This document shows positions 24,572 to 32,134 of a stretch of DNA of 36,150 bases, piece by piece. The notes beneath the pieces were generated by a model, which saw only the letters and a list, made by a program, of their open reading frames with translations, had not been told where the DNA came from and searched no databases. Location of the stretch: the NCBI GenBank assembly GCA_947628175.1, contig CANQZA010000017.1, positions 1-36,150 of the forward strand, written 5' to 3'. The position numbers and the translations under genes are program-made. Numbering within the stretch: position 1 is the stretch's first letter; each line of letters begins with the position of its first letter. The DNA comes from an uncultured Clostridia bacterium (lineage in GTDB: Bacteria; Bacillota; Clostridia; Oscillospirales; Acutalibacteraceae).

Positions 24572-25840
24572 TCACATTTTATTTTTAGTTCCTTTAACAA
24601 TCTGAACAAATAGGGAAAGGGCAAGCGTTATGCAGGCTATTGCTGTAGGTATTATGTACAGTTGTCTGTTTTTTAAAAGTGCGGGAACATTTATACCGAC
24701 ACTCATCAGAATACTTTGCATATTTCTTTTTTCAGTGGAAATTTCTTTTAAAGCCGTACCTACAATTTTTCTTTGCGAGGTCTGCGGTGACTGTGTCGTA
24801 ACAGCGGCCTCTGCCTCGGATATAGTAAAGTTGCATTGGCTGTAAAGTTCATTATTTGCACATACAACAACTGTTGCGGTACCTTTTCCCACTGCTTTTA
24901 TATTTCCGTTATGGCCTAATTCAATAATTCCCTCCTCGTCACAGAAGTAACCGACTACTGCGGGAGCGTCAGACGGCTCTACGGAATAATCAAGTTTTAC
25001 GCTGTCACCTACTTGAAGCTCATATGCTGCGGCGTGTAATTTCAGCTTTTTGAGGGGTATACTCTGCGTTGTGTCGTTTTGATTATTTTTTGCAGAAGAA
25101 GGAGCTGTTGCAGTTGTTTTTGCTGTTGATTTTTCGCCGGTTTTCTTTGAGGTTGTATTATTTTCGGAATGTTCAGCAGAAGTTACCGGCTTTTTTGTCG
25201 TTGTTTTCGCGGAGGCAGCAGGTTCAGTGGCCTGCGTTTTTGGCTTTTGTGATTTTCCGCCTGATACTGATGAAAAATTCGGGGAGGCATAGCCCATAAT
25301 TGCACTTAAATTGTTGTAGGGCTTTGAACCGCTTTTTGTATATTCTCTTGCTTTAACCTTGCCGGAGCAGTTTCCTTCAATCGTGTAAACGGTACTGCCT
25401 GAGACATAGTCAACAATTCCGACATGCTGAGAGGAGCCATTGCCGCTCCAGTCAAAAAAAACAAGATCGCCTGATTTAGGAGCATAGCCGCTTTGAGAGG
25501 AGTAATATCTGCCTTTATCAGTAAACCAGCTTATCATACTGTTGCAGTTTCCGCCGCTCGGAACGATTGAGCCGTAGAGGTCAACATGCAAATCGTTTCC
25601 CGCTTCGTTGAAGCACCATAAAACAAAGGTGGTGCACCAGCCTCCCTGATAGCCGTACCAGTCGCCGTATTTTGAGTATGACGATGTTCCGGTATAGCCG
25701 ATCTCATCAGACGCAACAGAAACAATTTTTTCTCTTATTTCATTCTGGGTAGCCGATAATGCATTTACAGGCGCATAGAAAACTAAGATTATCTGTAGTG
25801 TTAAAAATGCAGACAATGCTTTTAAAAATGCCCTTTTCAT
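24572..25840 (-). CDS. Secreted CHAP-domain cell wall hydrolase with Big_2-like domain and C-terminal membrane anchor
   Basis: A 422-residue exported protein: signal peptide (about 1-29), CHAP domain (about 34-185) with catalytic Cys69 in GGWCTTFVLWCF, His139 in SSQHVGIVDYV and the IEGN segment near 154-157, then a Thr/Ser/Lys-rich linker (about 190-260), an Ig-like Big_2-type domain (about 262-345; VGDSVKLDYSVEPSD and GNIKAVGKGTATVVV), and a hydrophobic helix near the C-terminus (about 390-412) followed by KGTKNKM. CHAP enzymes cut peptidoglycan as amidases or endopeptidases. The frame extends back to 25897, but ATG 25840 begins the signal peptide and has GAGG eleven bases upstream. A strong promoter precedes it, so it leads the following gene group. 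Confidence 0.9.
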   Translation of the reverse strand: MKRAFLKALSAFLTLQIILVFYAPVNALSATQNEIREKIVSVASDEIGYTGTSSYSKYGDWYGYQGGWCTTFVLWCFNEAGNDLHVDLYGSIVPSGGNCNSMISWFTDKGRYYSSQSGYAPKSGDLVFFDWSGNGSSQHVGIVDYVSGSTVYTIEGNCSGKVKAREYTKSGSKPYNNLSAIMGYASPNFSSVSGGKSQKPKTQATEPAASAKTTTKKPVTSAEHSENNTTSKKTGEKSTAKTTATAPSSAKNNQNDTTQSIPLKKLKLHAAAYELQVGDSVKLDYSVEPSDAPAVVGYFCDEEGIIELGHNGNIKAVGKGTATVVVCANNELYSQCNFTISEAEAAVTTQSPQTSQRKIVGTALKEISTEKRNMQSILMSVGINVPALLKNRQLYIIPTAIACITLALSLFVQIVKGTKNKM

Positions 25841-25877
25841 AATAAAGGATACCTCATTAAAATAATAATGTGTCTTA

Positions 25878-25905
25878 ATTATACACAATTGTCTCAAAAA
25901 GTCAA
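25878..25905 (-). promoter_or_regulatory. SigA-type promoter of the CHAP-capD-ktrBA-iolB gene group
   Basis: Minus-strand TTGACT (25905-25900), 16-bp spacer, TATAAT (25883-25878). No terminator was seen between the CHAP gene and iolB, so this promoter may drive all five genes. Confidence 0.8.
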
Positions 25906-25996
25906 ACGAATTATTGCGGATAATTCTATTGAAATAAATGGAAATGTGATGTAAAATATAATAAATAAAGTTTTATCAGTTGGAAGGGCAATGTGT

Positions 25997-27589
25997 ATGA
26001 AAAGATTACAACAGTATCAGCTCGAGCATGTTACACCTGAAGAAGTGGGCATTGACAGCAGAGTAATAAAAGAATTTATTGATGAAATCAACGAAAAAGA
26101 GCTCGGTCTGCACAGTTTTACAGTAGTCTGCCGTGATAAAATATGTGCGCAGGGATTTTTTTCTCCTTATAACGCAGATACTCCGCATGTGCTGTATTCT
26201 ATGAGCAAATCCATAACATCCACAGCAGTCGGCTTTGCAATCAGCGAAGGGCTTCTCAGCTTAAACGACAGAGTTGCAAAATTTTTTCCCGAATATCCAA
26301 TGAGTAAAAGGCCGTTTAACAGAATGCTTACGGTCCGTATGCTCTTAACCATGCACTCCGATAAACTCATAACTGTTCTTGAGGAAAAAGGAAATACGGA
26401 CTGGATTGCCAATTTTTTGAACGCGCCGTTTCTTCTTCCCCCCAACAGCAAATTCAATTATATTTCGGAAAACACATCCATGCTTTCCGCAATTGTGTCA
26501 AAGGTTACGGGAATGAGCGTGGTTGATTATCTCTATCCGAGAATATTTGAGCCGCTTGGAATAGAAAAGCCGTTTTGGGAAAGTGACGGACAGGGAAACA
26601 ACGCAGGCGGCTGGGGTCTTTATATGAAAAGCGAGGACATTGCCAAATTCTTTTTGCCGTATATTCACGCGGGAAAATGGATAGACGGTACGCAGCTTAT
26701 ACCTGAATTGTGGGTTAAAGAGGCAACAAGAAAGCAGGTTGATTCCGTGCGTGACGGATTCCTTGACAATATGGAGGGATACGGTTATCAGTTTTGGAGA
26801 AACCCTATTGCCAACAGCTACCGTGCTGACGGCCTTTTCGGTCAGAGATGCTTCATGTTCCCTGATTATAACGCACTTGTTGTTCTCAATTGCGGTGAAG
26901 CAGAGGATTATAATGTTATGAAAGTATTTTGGAAATATTTTCCGAAGTGTTTTGGTTATGAACCTCTGCCTGAAAACAGGCAGGCGTATAAAGAACTGTG
27001 TGATACTGTCCGTGCCTGTCATGTAAAGGAACTTGAGCCGGCACCGAGAAACAGGGAACTTGAGGAAAAGATTTCAGGAAGAACGATATCGTGCAAAACT
27101 TCTGAATTTGTTTCAGTTGTAACAATCTCAATAACACAGATGCTTTACAACAAACCGGGTATTATAAATGAAATGAAGCTCACTTTCCACGAAAAAGGCT
27201 TGTCTTTTTATTGGAAGGAAAAGGATTTTGAAAATACAATTGATGTAGGCATGAACGGTGAATACGGCGTTTCCGAAATAACCCTCGGAGATCTTCATTA
27301 TCATGCGTATTCCAAGGCCTCATGGCAGGAGGACGGCTCGTTAAAGCTGTGGATAAGGCCTATAGAGACAGCTCATGTTAGGCAGTTTACCTTTCTATTC
27401 AATGATGATGACACAGTGAAAGTTATTAATGAAATGACACCTCGGCTTGAGGAACTGGTTGTGTATTATATGACCTTTACAGGGCATCCGATTAAGGGTG
27501 ATATTAATGAGGATTTGCTGAAAGAAACAGTGAAAACGCTCGGACTTCCTATTATTGAACCGAATTTTAAAGGAAAATTTATTGAATAA
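25997..27589 (+). CDS. Serine beta-lactamase-like hydrolase (class C/esterase fold) with extra C-terminal domain
   Basis: A 530-residue cytoplasmic protein without a signal peptide. Residues about 10-335 match the beta-lactamase/DD-peptidase/esterase fold: SMSK (Ser68, Lys71) as SxxK, and FNYISEN (Tyr155) at the YxN position, where Ser157 replaces Asn; GGWGLYMKSEDIAKF is a usual family segment. The C-terminal 190 residues are a separate domain that I do not recognise. Such proteins hydrolyse esters, amides or D-amino acid peptides; lack of export argues against peptidoglycan. Start: ATG 25997 has GGAAGGG eight bases upstream; ATG 25991 is too close to it. It is transcribed divergently from the CHAP gene; a TATAAT lies at 25957-25962 without a good -35 box. 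Confidence 0.85.
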   Translation: MKRLQQYQLEHVTPEEVGIDSRVIKEFIDEINEKELGLHSFTVVCRDKICAQGFFSPYNADTPHVLYSMSKSITSTAVGFAISEGLLSLNDRVAKFFPEYPMSKRPFNRMLTVRMLLTMHSDKLITVLEEKGNTDWIANFLNAPFLLPPNSKFNYISENTSMLSAIVSKVTGMSVVDYLYPRIFEPLGIEKPFWESDGQGNNAGGWGLYMKSEDIAKFFLPYIHAGKWIDGTQLIPELWVKEATRKQVDSVRDGFLDNMEGYGYQFWRNPIANSYRADGLFGQRCFMFPDYNALVVLNCGEAEDYNVMKVFWKYFPKCFGYEPLPENRQAYKELCDTVRACHVKELEPAPRNRELEEKISGRTISCKTSEFVSVVTISITQMLYNKPGIINEMKLTFHEKGLSFYWKEKDFENTIDVGMNGEYGVSEITLGDLHYHAYSKASWQEDGSLKLWIRPIETAHVRQFTFLFNDDDTVKVINEMTPRLEELVVYYMTFTGHPIKGDINEDLLKETVKTLGLPIIEPNFKGKFIE

Positions 27590-27592
27590 TAC

Positions 27593-27628
27593 AAAGGCGC
27601 TTACGATGTATATCGCAGGCGCCTTTTT
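27593..27628 (+). terminator. Rho-independent terminator of the beta-lactamase-like gene
   Basis: Stem AAAGGCGC / GCGCCTTT (27593-27600, 27619-27626) followed by T residues to 27628, just after the stop codon. Confidence 0.85.
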
Positions 27629-27785
27629 CAGCACAAAAAGTCAGGAACTTTTCAGGCAAAATCCTTATACTTACTAACTACAACAAAATCTATACAGTGG
27701 CTGGAGATGATTTTTAATGGGTAAACATTTCCTTACGGGGCTGCCCGTAAAAGAGGACTGTTTTTATATCCCAATAAATGATTTT

Positions 27786-28250
27786 TTATTGCTGAGTGGG
27801 ATATTTTAAATCCTCCTTGTGCCAATCCTTGATGATTTCAAGAAATGCTTTTGCCTCCTCCTTTGCCTGTGGAAGATTGTGTTCAAGGCAGTTGCCGCAT
27901 TCCTTTGGTGAAGCACCGGGTATAACGCCCCAGTAATCCGCAATATACTGAAAGGCATCCCTGATTAGTCCGATGGAATAATTATCCGTAAGGCTGCGAG
28001 TCAGAAAATAAAAGCCTGTCCTGCATCCCATAGGACCGAAATAGATTATGTTATCACCGAATTCCGTGTTTCTTACATATGTTGCAAAAAGATGTTCAAT
28101 GGTGTGTATGGCGGCATTTGTCATAACAGGTTCCCGGTTCGGCTCGCGCATGCGGATGTCGTATGTCGTGATATCATCATCAATTCTGCTGATGTAAATT
28201 CCTTTTTTTAATATATTGTGGTCAATCTGAAAGCTCGGTATGGTTTTCAT
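27786..28250 (-). CDS. luxS: S-ribosylhomocysteine lyase LuxS
   Basis: A 154-residue protein with the LuxS metal site HTIEH (His49, Glu52, His53), catalytic Cys76 in GPMGCRTGFY and the third metal ligand Cys118 in ECGNC. LuxS cleaves S-ribosylhomocysteine to homocysteine and DPD, the precursor of autoinducer 2, as part of the activated methyl cycle. Its ATG overlaps the stop of the upstream gene (TAATG), with GGGAG ten bases before. The partner nucleosidase (Pfs/MtnN) is not in this window. The residue after ECGN is Cys instead of the more usual Tyr. Confidence 0.97.
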   Translation of the reverse strand: MKTIPSFQIDHNILKKGIYISRIDDDITTYDIRMREPNREPVMTNAAIHTIEHLFATYVRNTEFGDNIIYFGPMGCRTGFYFLTRSLTDNYSIGLIRDAFQYIADYWGVIPGASPKECGNCLEHNLPQAKEEAKAFLEIIKDWHKEDLKYPTQQ

Positions 28251-29167
28251 TAAGTTTCAACTCCCGTCAAAAATGATATGTTATCGGTAATTTGAAGTCC
28301 GGTGCAGCCGTTTTTGTAGCCGCAAATCATCTGTGATGCGTCGTTCTTTGCGTGTTCAAAAAGTTCTTCAAAGCTCTCCGTGCGCACCTCAACGCTGTAA
28401 GGGGATCTCCATTTTCCGTTTTCTATATTAGCATATTTTTTCGCCTTTTCCAAGTCTCTTGGTTTAAACATTGCCGTAAATTTAAAATTATTTGTGGCGG
28501 GAGATATAATGATTTCAAGAGGGGTTATTAAAGCTCGCTTTATCCGCTTATGGTCGTATAGCATATTCTGAACGGATTTTGTATCTCTCAGAGCGGTTTC
28601 AATTTGCTGTCTCTGAATGTTTTTGTTCAATACCGCGCCAATAATATATTCATAAAGCCTCCCTATCTCCGAAATCACTTCGGTATTGGAGCTGATTGTT
28701 CTCCCCATATGAAATGAGAGCGGATTTTTAATGCCCATGCGTTGATTAAGCAGCAGGCTGTCCATTGCAAATTCTATTGTGTTGTGAGCTGTGTGGGGAT
28801 TCGTTCCGGGTATTTTTTCAACGATTTTGTTTTGCAGAGAATAGACGAAAGGGTGGCATTCCCTGTCAAGTGCATAGTGCAGAATAAAACCGTATATATA
28901 TGAATTTGCAACAGATTGATTCTGTGAATTCTGTGCATAATTTCTCATTTCATCTATTATAAGAGCGGGCTTTGCTCTGTGAAGCGCAGAGCCTATTTTT
29001 CTAAGTGATTTACCGACCATCCATGGGAAAACACGATGAAAAAAGAATATGTCGGGTCCCTGTGTTCCGAAATAGACGCTGTCCTCACTGAGTTTGAAAT
29101 CAGCCGTTTTTTTGAGAAAAGGCATCATTTCTTTTGCAAAAATATAATGTGTTGAAAAAGCCGGCAT
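28250..29167 (-). CDS. Zinc-dependent phospholipase C-like family protein
   Basis: A 305-residue protein with the pattern of the zinc-dependent phospholipase C/S1-P1-like family found in Firmicutes: MPAFSTHYIFA at the N-terminus (His7), GTQGPDIFFFH (Asp39, His44), a following ALHRAK (His63) and FILHYALDRECHPF (His97, Asp101, His105), which together make a likely metal site. No signal peptide is seen, so it is probably cytoplasmic and not a toxin-type phospholipase. The frame begins with TTG 29170, but ATG 29167 has GAAGG nine bases upstream and overlaps the stop of the pseudouridine synthase gene (TGATG). Biochemical role is unknown. Confidence 0.8.
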   Translation of the reverse strand: MPAFSTHYIFAKEMMPFLKKTADFKLSEDSVYFGTQGPDIFFFHRVFPWMVGKSLRKIGSALHRAKPALIIDEMRNYAQNSQNQSVANSYIYGFILHYALDRECHPFVYSLQNKIVEKIPGTNPHTAHNTIEFAMDSLLLNQRMGIKNPLSFHMGRTISSNTEVISEIGRLYEYIIGAVLNKNIQRQQIETALRDTKSVQNMLYDHKRIKRALITPLEIIISPATNNFKFTAMFKPRDLEKAKKYANIENGKWRSPYSVEVRTESFEELFEHAKNDASQMICGYKNGCTGLQITDNISFLTGVET

Positions 29168-30015
29168 CAAATCAATCCTTCAAAATCCTGCGGAAAATCG
29201 CAGTCTATTTTCATTTTTTTATCTGTTATAGGATGTGCAAAATAGATGGTTTTACAATGCAAAGCCTGACGGTTTATAAAATCGCATTTTCCTCCGTAAA
29301 GAGTATCTCCGCAAAGAGGGTAGCCTATGTGTGAAAAATGAACTCTTATCTGATGTGTTCTGCCTGTTTCAAGATGGATTTTGAGCAGTGTTTTTTCCCC
29401 GTCATTTTTTATGGCATTCCAATGCGTAACAGCTCTTTCGCCGTCATCAAAAACGCCGCGTTTTATGATACTGTCCTCCACACGCCTGACAGGCAAATCA
29501 ATTGTTCCGCTGCCCTCAAGTATTCCCGATACAACAGCGTAGTAGTCTTTTTTGACTTTTCCCGCTAATTTTCCCGCTGAAAGCTCGTTTTTTGCAATAA
29601 GAACAAGACCGCTTGTATCTCTGTCAAGACGATATACTGCCCTGAAAGTCATATCGCTTTCCATATAGCAGGCTGCGGCGTTTGCCAGTGTGTCGCCCTG
29701 ATGATTTCTACTCTCATGAACGGGCATAAAGGCAGGTTTGTCAAAAACAAGTATATCTTCATCCTGATAAACAGGACGGGCAAAGCCGTTTTTAAGAGGT
29801 GACGGCATATGACCATTGTTTTTTATGCTGATTTTAAGCGTATCGCCTGTATGAAGTAAATCTATTGATCGTGCAGGGCAGCCGTTAATCTCTATACCGC
29901 CCTCAGTCTGCTTCAGCTTTTTGAGCAGGGAAGAGGATACTCCGAAATCATACAGAAAATCTCTTGCTTGCCGGCAGTCATATTTTTCTGTTATTTTAAA
30001 TTCTATTGTTCTCAT
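29167..30015 (-). CDS. RluA/RluD-family RNA pseudouridine synthase
   Basis: A 282-residue enzyme with an N-terminal S4-like region (about 12-75) and the RluA catalytic domain (about 78-275). The catalytic Asp131 lies in YRLDRDTSGLVLI, and GRTHQIRVHFSHIGYPL is the second hallmark. It isomerises uridine to pseudouridine in rRNA or tRNA; the site cannot be told. Start: TTG 30021 and ATG 30015 are both in frame; ATG is likely. The only ribosome binding site candidate is GGAG inside the 3' arm of the ilvE terminator hairpin, eleven bases upstream. This puts translation of the rluA-PLC-luxS set under a terminator hairpin. Confidence 0.92.
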   Translation of the reverse strand: MRTIEFKITEKYDCRQARDFLYDFGVSSSLLKKLKQTEGGIEINGCPARSIDLLHTGDTLKISIKNNGHMPSPLKNGFARPVYQDEDILVFDKPAFMPVHESRNHQGDTLANAAACYMESDMTFRAVYRLDRDTSGLVLIAKNELSAGKLAGKVKKDYYAVVSGILEGSGTIDLPVRRVEDSIIKRGVFDDGERAVTHWNAIKNDGEKTLLKIHLETGRTHQIRVHFSHIGYPLCGDTLYGGKCDFINRQALHCKTIYFAHPITDKKMKIDCDFPQDFEGLI

Positions 30016-30019
30016 AATC

Positions 30020-30045
30020 AAAAAAGCTCCAAAATAATTTGGAGC
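30020..30045 (-). terminator. Terminator after ilvE, overlapping the rluA-like ribosome binding site
   Basis: Minus-strand stem GCTCCAAA / TTTGGAGC (30045-30038, 30033-30026), loop TTAT, followed by TTTTTT (30025-30020). The GGAG of the 3' arm is also the apparent ribosome binding site for the next gene. Confidence 0.88.
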
Positions 30046-30064
30046 CGTAAGTAAATTATATAAC

Positions 30065-31126
30065 TCAGTCTACTTTAACAATCCAGCCCATGTTGTCAGG
30101 CTTTGTGCCAAACTGCATACCCGTAAGCGTGTCGTATAATTTTTGGGTGAGTTCACCTGTTTCAAAATGATTGATTTCAACAGATTCACCCTCATAAGTA
30201 AGACCGCCTACAGGGCTTATAACAGCGGCAGTACCTGTGCCGAATACCTCTTCAAGCTTTCCGCTTTTAGCTGCGTCCATTATGAAGTCAATTGTAAATC
30301 TTTCTTCATGGACCTTGTATCCCCATGATTTGAGCAGGTCAATGCAACTCATTCTTGTAATACCCGGCAAAACCGTTCCTATAGTAGGAGCTGTGTATAT
30401 TTCACCGTTCACCTTGAACATGATGTTCATAGAGCCGACCTCTTCAACATACTTTCTCTCAACACCGTCAAGCCAGAGCACCTGTGAATATCCGAGTTTG
30501 TGGCCTTTTTCGGACGCGATAATGGAAGCAGCGTAGTTTCCGCCGCATTTTATGTAACCTGTACCGCCCGGGGTTGCGCGAACATACTCGTCCTCAACAT
30601 AAATTTTAACCGGATTCATGCCCTCTTCATAGTATGCTCCCGAAGGTGAGCAGATAATGATAAACTGATATTCATCCGAAGCCTTAACACCGAGAACAGG
30701 CTCTGTGGCGATAGTGAAAGGACGAATGTAAAGACTTGTTTCAGGCTCTGACGGAACCCAGTCCTTTTCTACCGATACAAGAGCTTTTACGGCGTCTACA
30801 AAATCCTCGACCGGAATTTCGGGAATACAAAGCCTTCTGTGTGTGGACTGCATTCTTTCGGCGTTTTTGTCAGGTCTGAAGAGCTGAACACCGCCGTCGG
30901 GAGTTCTGTATGCCTTCAATCCCTCAAAACACTCCTGTGCGTAGTGGAATACAAGAGCGGATGGGTCAAGAACAATCGGCTGATACGGCACGATTCTTGC
31001 GTTGTGCCATCCCTTGCCGGTCTTGTAATCCATAATAAACATATGGTCTGTAAAAATGTTCCCGAAGCCGAGACTTCCTGTTGGCTTCTCCTTTGGTGAT
31101 TTCGTTAAATCATACTTGATTTCCAT
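30065..31126 (-). CDS. ilvE: Branched-chain amino acid aminotransferase IlvE
   Basis: A 353-residue fold-type IV PLP enzyme of the longer BCAT type. Features are the N-terminal FGNIFTDHMFIMDY, substrate-site FHYAQECFEGLKAYR, the PLP lysine in YIKCGGNYAAS (Lys193), and EVGSMNIMF plus TGTAAVISPVG near the C-terminus. It transfers amino groups between glutamate and the 2-oxo acids of Leu, Ile and Val in the cytoplasm. AGAGG lies ten bases before the ATG. It follows degV by 26 bp and ends at a strong terminator. No T-box or leader peptide was found upstream. Confidence 0.96.
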   Translation of the reverse strand: MEIKYDLTKSPKEKPTGSLGFGNIFTDHMFIMDYKTGKGWHNARIVPYQPIVLDPSALVFHYAQECFEGLKAYRTPDGGVQLFRPDKNAERMQSTHRRLCIPEIPVEDFVDAVKALVSVEKDWVPSEPETSLYIRPFTIATEPVLGVKASDEYQFIIICSPSGAYYEEGMNPVKIYVEDEYVRATPGGTGYIKCGGNYAASIIASEKGHKLGYSQVLWLDGVERKYVEEVGSMNIMFKVNGEIYTAPTIGTVLPGITRMSCIDLLKSWGYKVHEERFTIDFIMDAAKSGKLEEVFGTGTAAVISPVGGLTYEGESVEINHFETGELTQKLYDTLTGMQFGTKPDNMGWIVKVD

Positions 31127-31152
31127 GATTTGATTACCTCTTTATAAAGAAT

Positions 31153-32010
31153 TTAATAGCTGAATGAAACAATTATGCCTCCGTCTGAGGCATACAGCGA
31201 GTTGAGCCCTGAACCTTTTATTACCTCAACGCTGCCGAAAGCTGCCTTTTCCGTGATTTTATCGGCAACGGCCTTTGCTCTTTGTTCACAGCAGACATAG
31301 GAAACAATCAGTTCACAGTCGCTTAAATCTTTTCCCTCAACGCTTTGCGCGATGATGTTTGCCATTTTGATAACGGCACGGTTTATGGTTATATCCTGTG
31401 CGGCAAGTGAAATATTGCCTTCCTGCGTTCTTTTGCATATGAGCTTTACTCTTATTTTTTCGAGTACTTTTGCGGCGAGGGCAAACAGCCTGCCGTTCTG
31501 CTTGAGCGCATCAAGACTTTCCAGGCAGAAATAAAGCGCTGTCTTGTTGACGATAAAATCCTCCACAGCCGTTACAAGCGCGTCAAAAGCCATGCCTGAA
31601 TCGGCAAGCTTTTTTATTTGCTTTGCGGTTATGGTTTCAAGCCCGGAGGTTGCGAGTGAATTGAAAATATGAATTTTTTTGCGATCGCCGAATTCCTCTT
31701 CATAAAGCGCCTTGCCCTGAAGTGCGCTGTTATAGGTTCCGCTGAGTTTGTCGGTTATTGTTATGACATAAACCTCGTCAAAATCCCCCTCGTATGCGTG
31801 CTTGAAAGCATCGGGAGAAGGACATGCGGATTTTGCGCGGCCGCTGTTGGCATGCATTCTGGCGATAAAATCATCCTGATCAAAATTTTCATCATCAAAA
31901 ATCCGATAGTCGCCTATTTCAAGCGTAAGAGGAACAACGGTAAGGTTGTTCCAGCTTTTTAATTCGTCTGTCAAATCGCAACAGCTGTCTACTACAATCT
32001 TGTAACCCAT
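31153..32010 (-). CDS. DegV family protein (fatty acid-binding, FakB-like)
   Basis: A 285-residue protein with the DegV start pattern MGYKIVVDSCCDLTDEL and a later segment TITDKLSGTYNSAL, which includes the SGTYNSA-type fatty acid-binding loop. DegV/FakB proteins bind a fatty acid and present it to the kinase FakA for phosphorylation. No FakA gene is in the window. The frame begins at TTG 32022, but ATG 32010 has TGAGG six bases upstream. It has its own consensus promoter and is co-transcribed with ilvE. Confidence 0.92.
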   Translation of the reverse strand: MGYKIVVDSCCDLTDELKSWNNLTVVPLTLEIGDYRIFDDENFDQDDFIARMHANSGRAKSACPSPDAFKHAYEGDFDEVYVITITDKLSGTYNSALQGKALYEEEFGDRKKIHIFNSLATSGLETITAKQIKKLADSGMAFDALVTAVEDFIVNKTALYFCLESLDALKQNGRLFALAAKVLEKIRVKLICKRTQEGNISLAAQDITINRAVIKMANIIAQSVEGKDLSDCELIVSYVCCEQRAKAVADKITEKAAFGSVEVIKGSGLNSLYASDGGIIVSFSY

Positions 32011-32032
32011 AGGCAACCTCAACTTTCAAAAT

Positions 32033-32044
32033 TATCAATTGATA
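32033..32044. promoter_or_regulatory. Perfect palindrome at the degV transcription start, candidate operator
   Basis: TATCAATTGATA, a perfect 12-bp palindrome centred on the predicted transcription start (near 32040) of the degV-ilvE operon. Candidate only. Confidence 0.35.
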
Positions 32045-32046
32045 GT

Positions 32047-32075
32047 ATTATACGCTTTTTTTTGTTTATAGTCAA
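32047..32075 (-). promoter_or_regulatory. SigA-type promoter of the degV-ilvE operon
   Basis: Minus-strand TTGACT (32075-32070), 17-bp A-rich spacer, TATAAT (32052-32047). Confidence 0.88.
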
Positions 32076-32084
32076 TATTAACCA

Positions 32085-32129
32085 TATAAATAATAAAGGG
32101 CAGACCAAAGTGAAATTTTAATCTGCCCT
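32085..32129 (-). terminator. Terminator of the argGH operon
   Basis: Minus-strand stem AGGGCAGA / TCTGCCCT (32129-32122, 32104-32097) followed by the U-rich TTATTATTTAT; it lies six bases after the argH stop. Confidence 0.78.
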
Positions 32130-32134
32130 GCGGT

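Noticed and set aside
27733..27750. Hairpin TTACGGG-GCTG-CCCGTAA downstream of luxS as a terminator
   Set aside because: No U-tract follows on either strand; it may be a chance stem or weak processing site. Another inverted repeat, ATATCCCA/TGGGATAT at 27766-27806 or so, overlaps the luxS end but also lacks a clear U-tract on the luxS strand.
30046..31152. T-box or leader-peptide control of ilvE
   Set aside because: Only 26 bp separate degV and ilvE, with no T-box core sequence or run of branched-chain codons.
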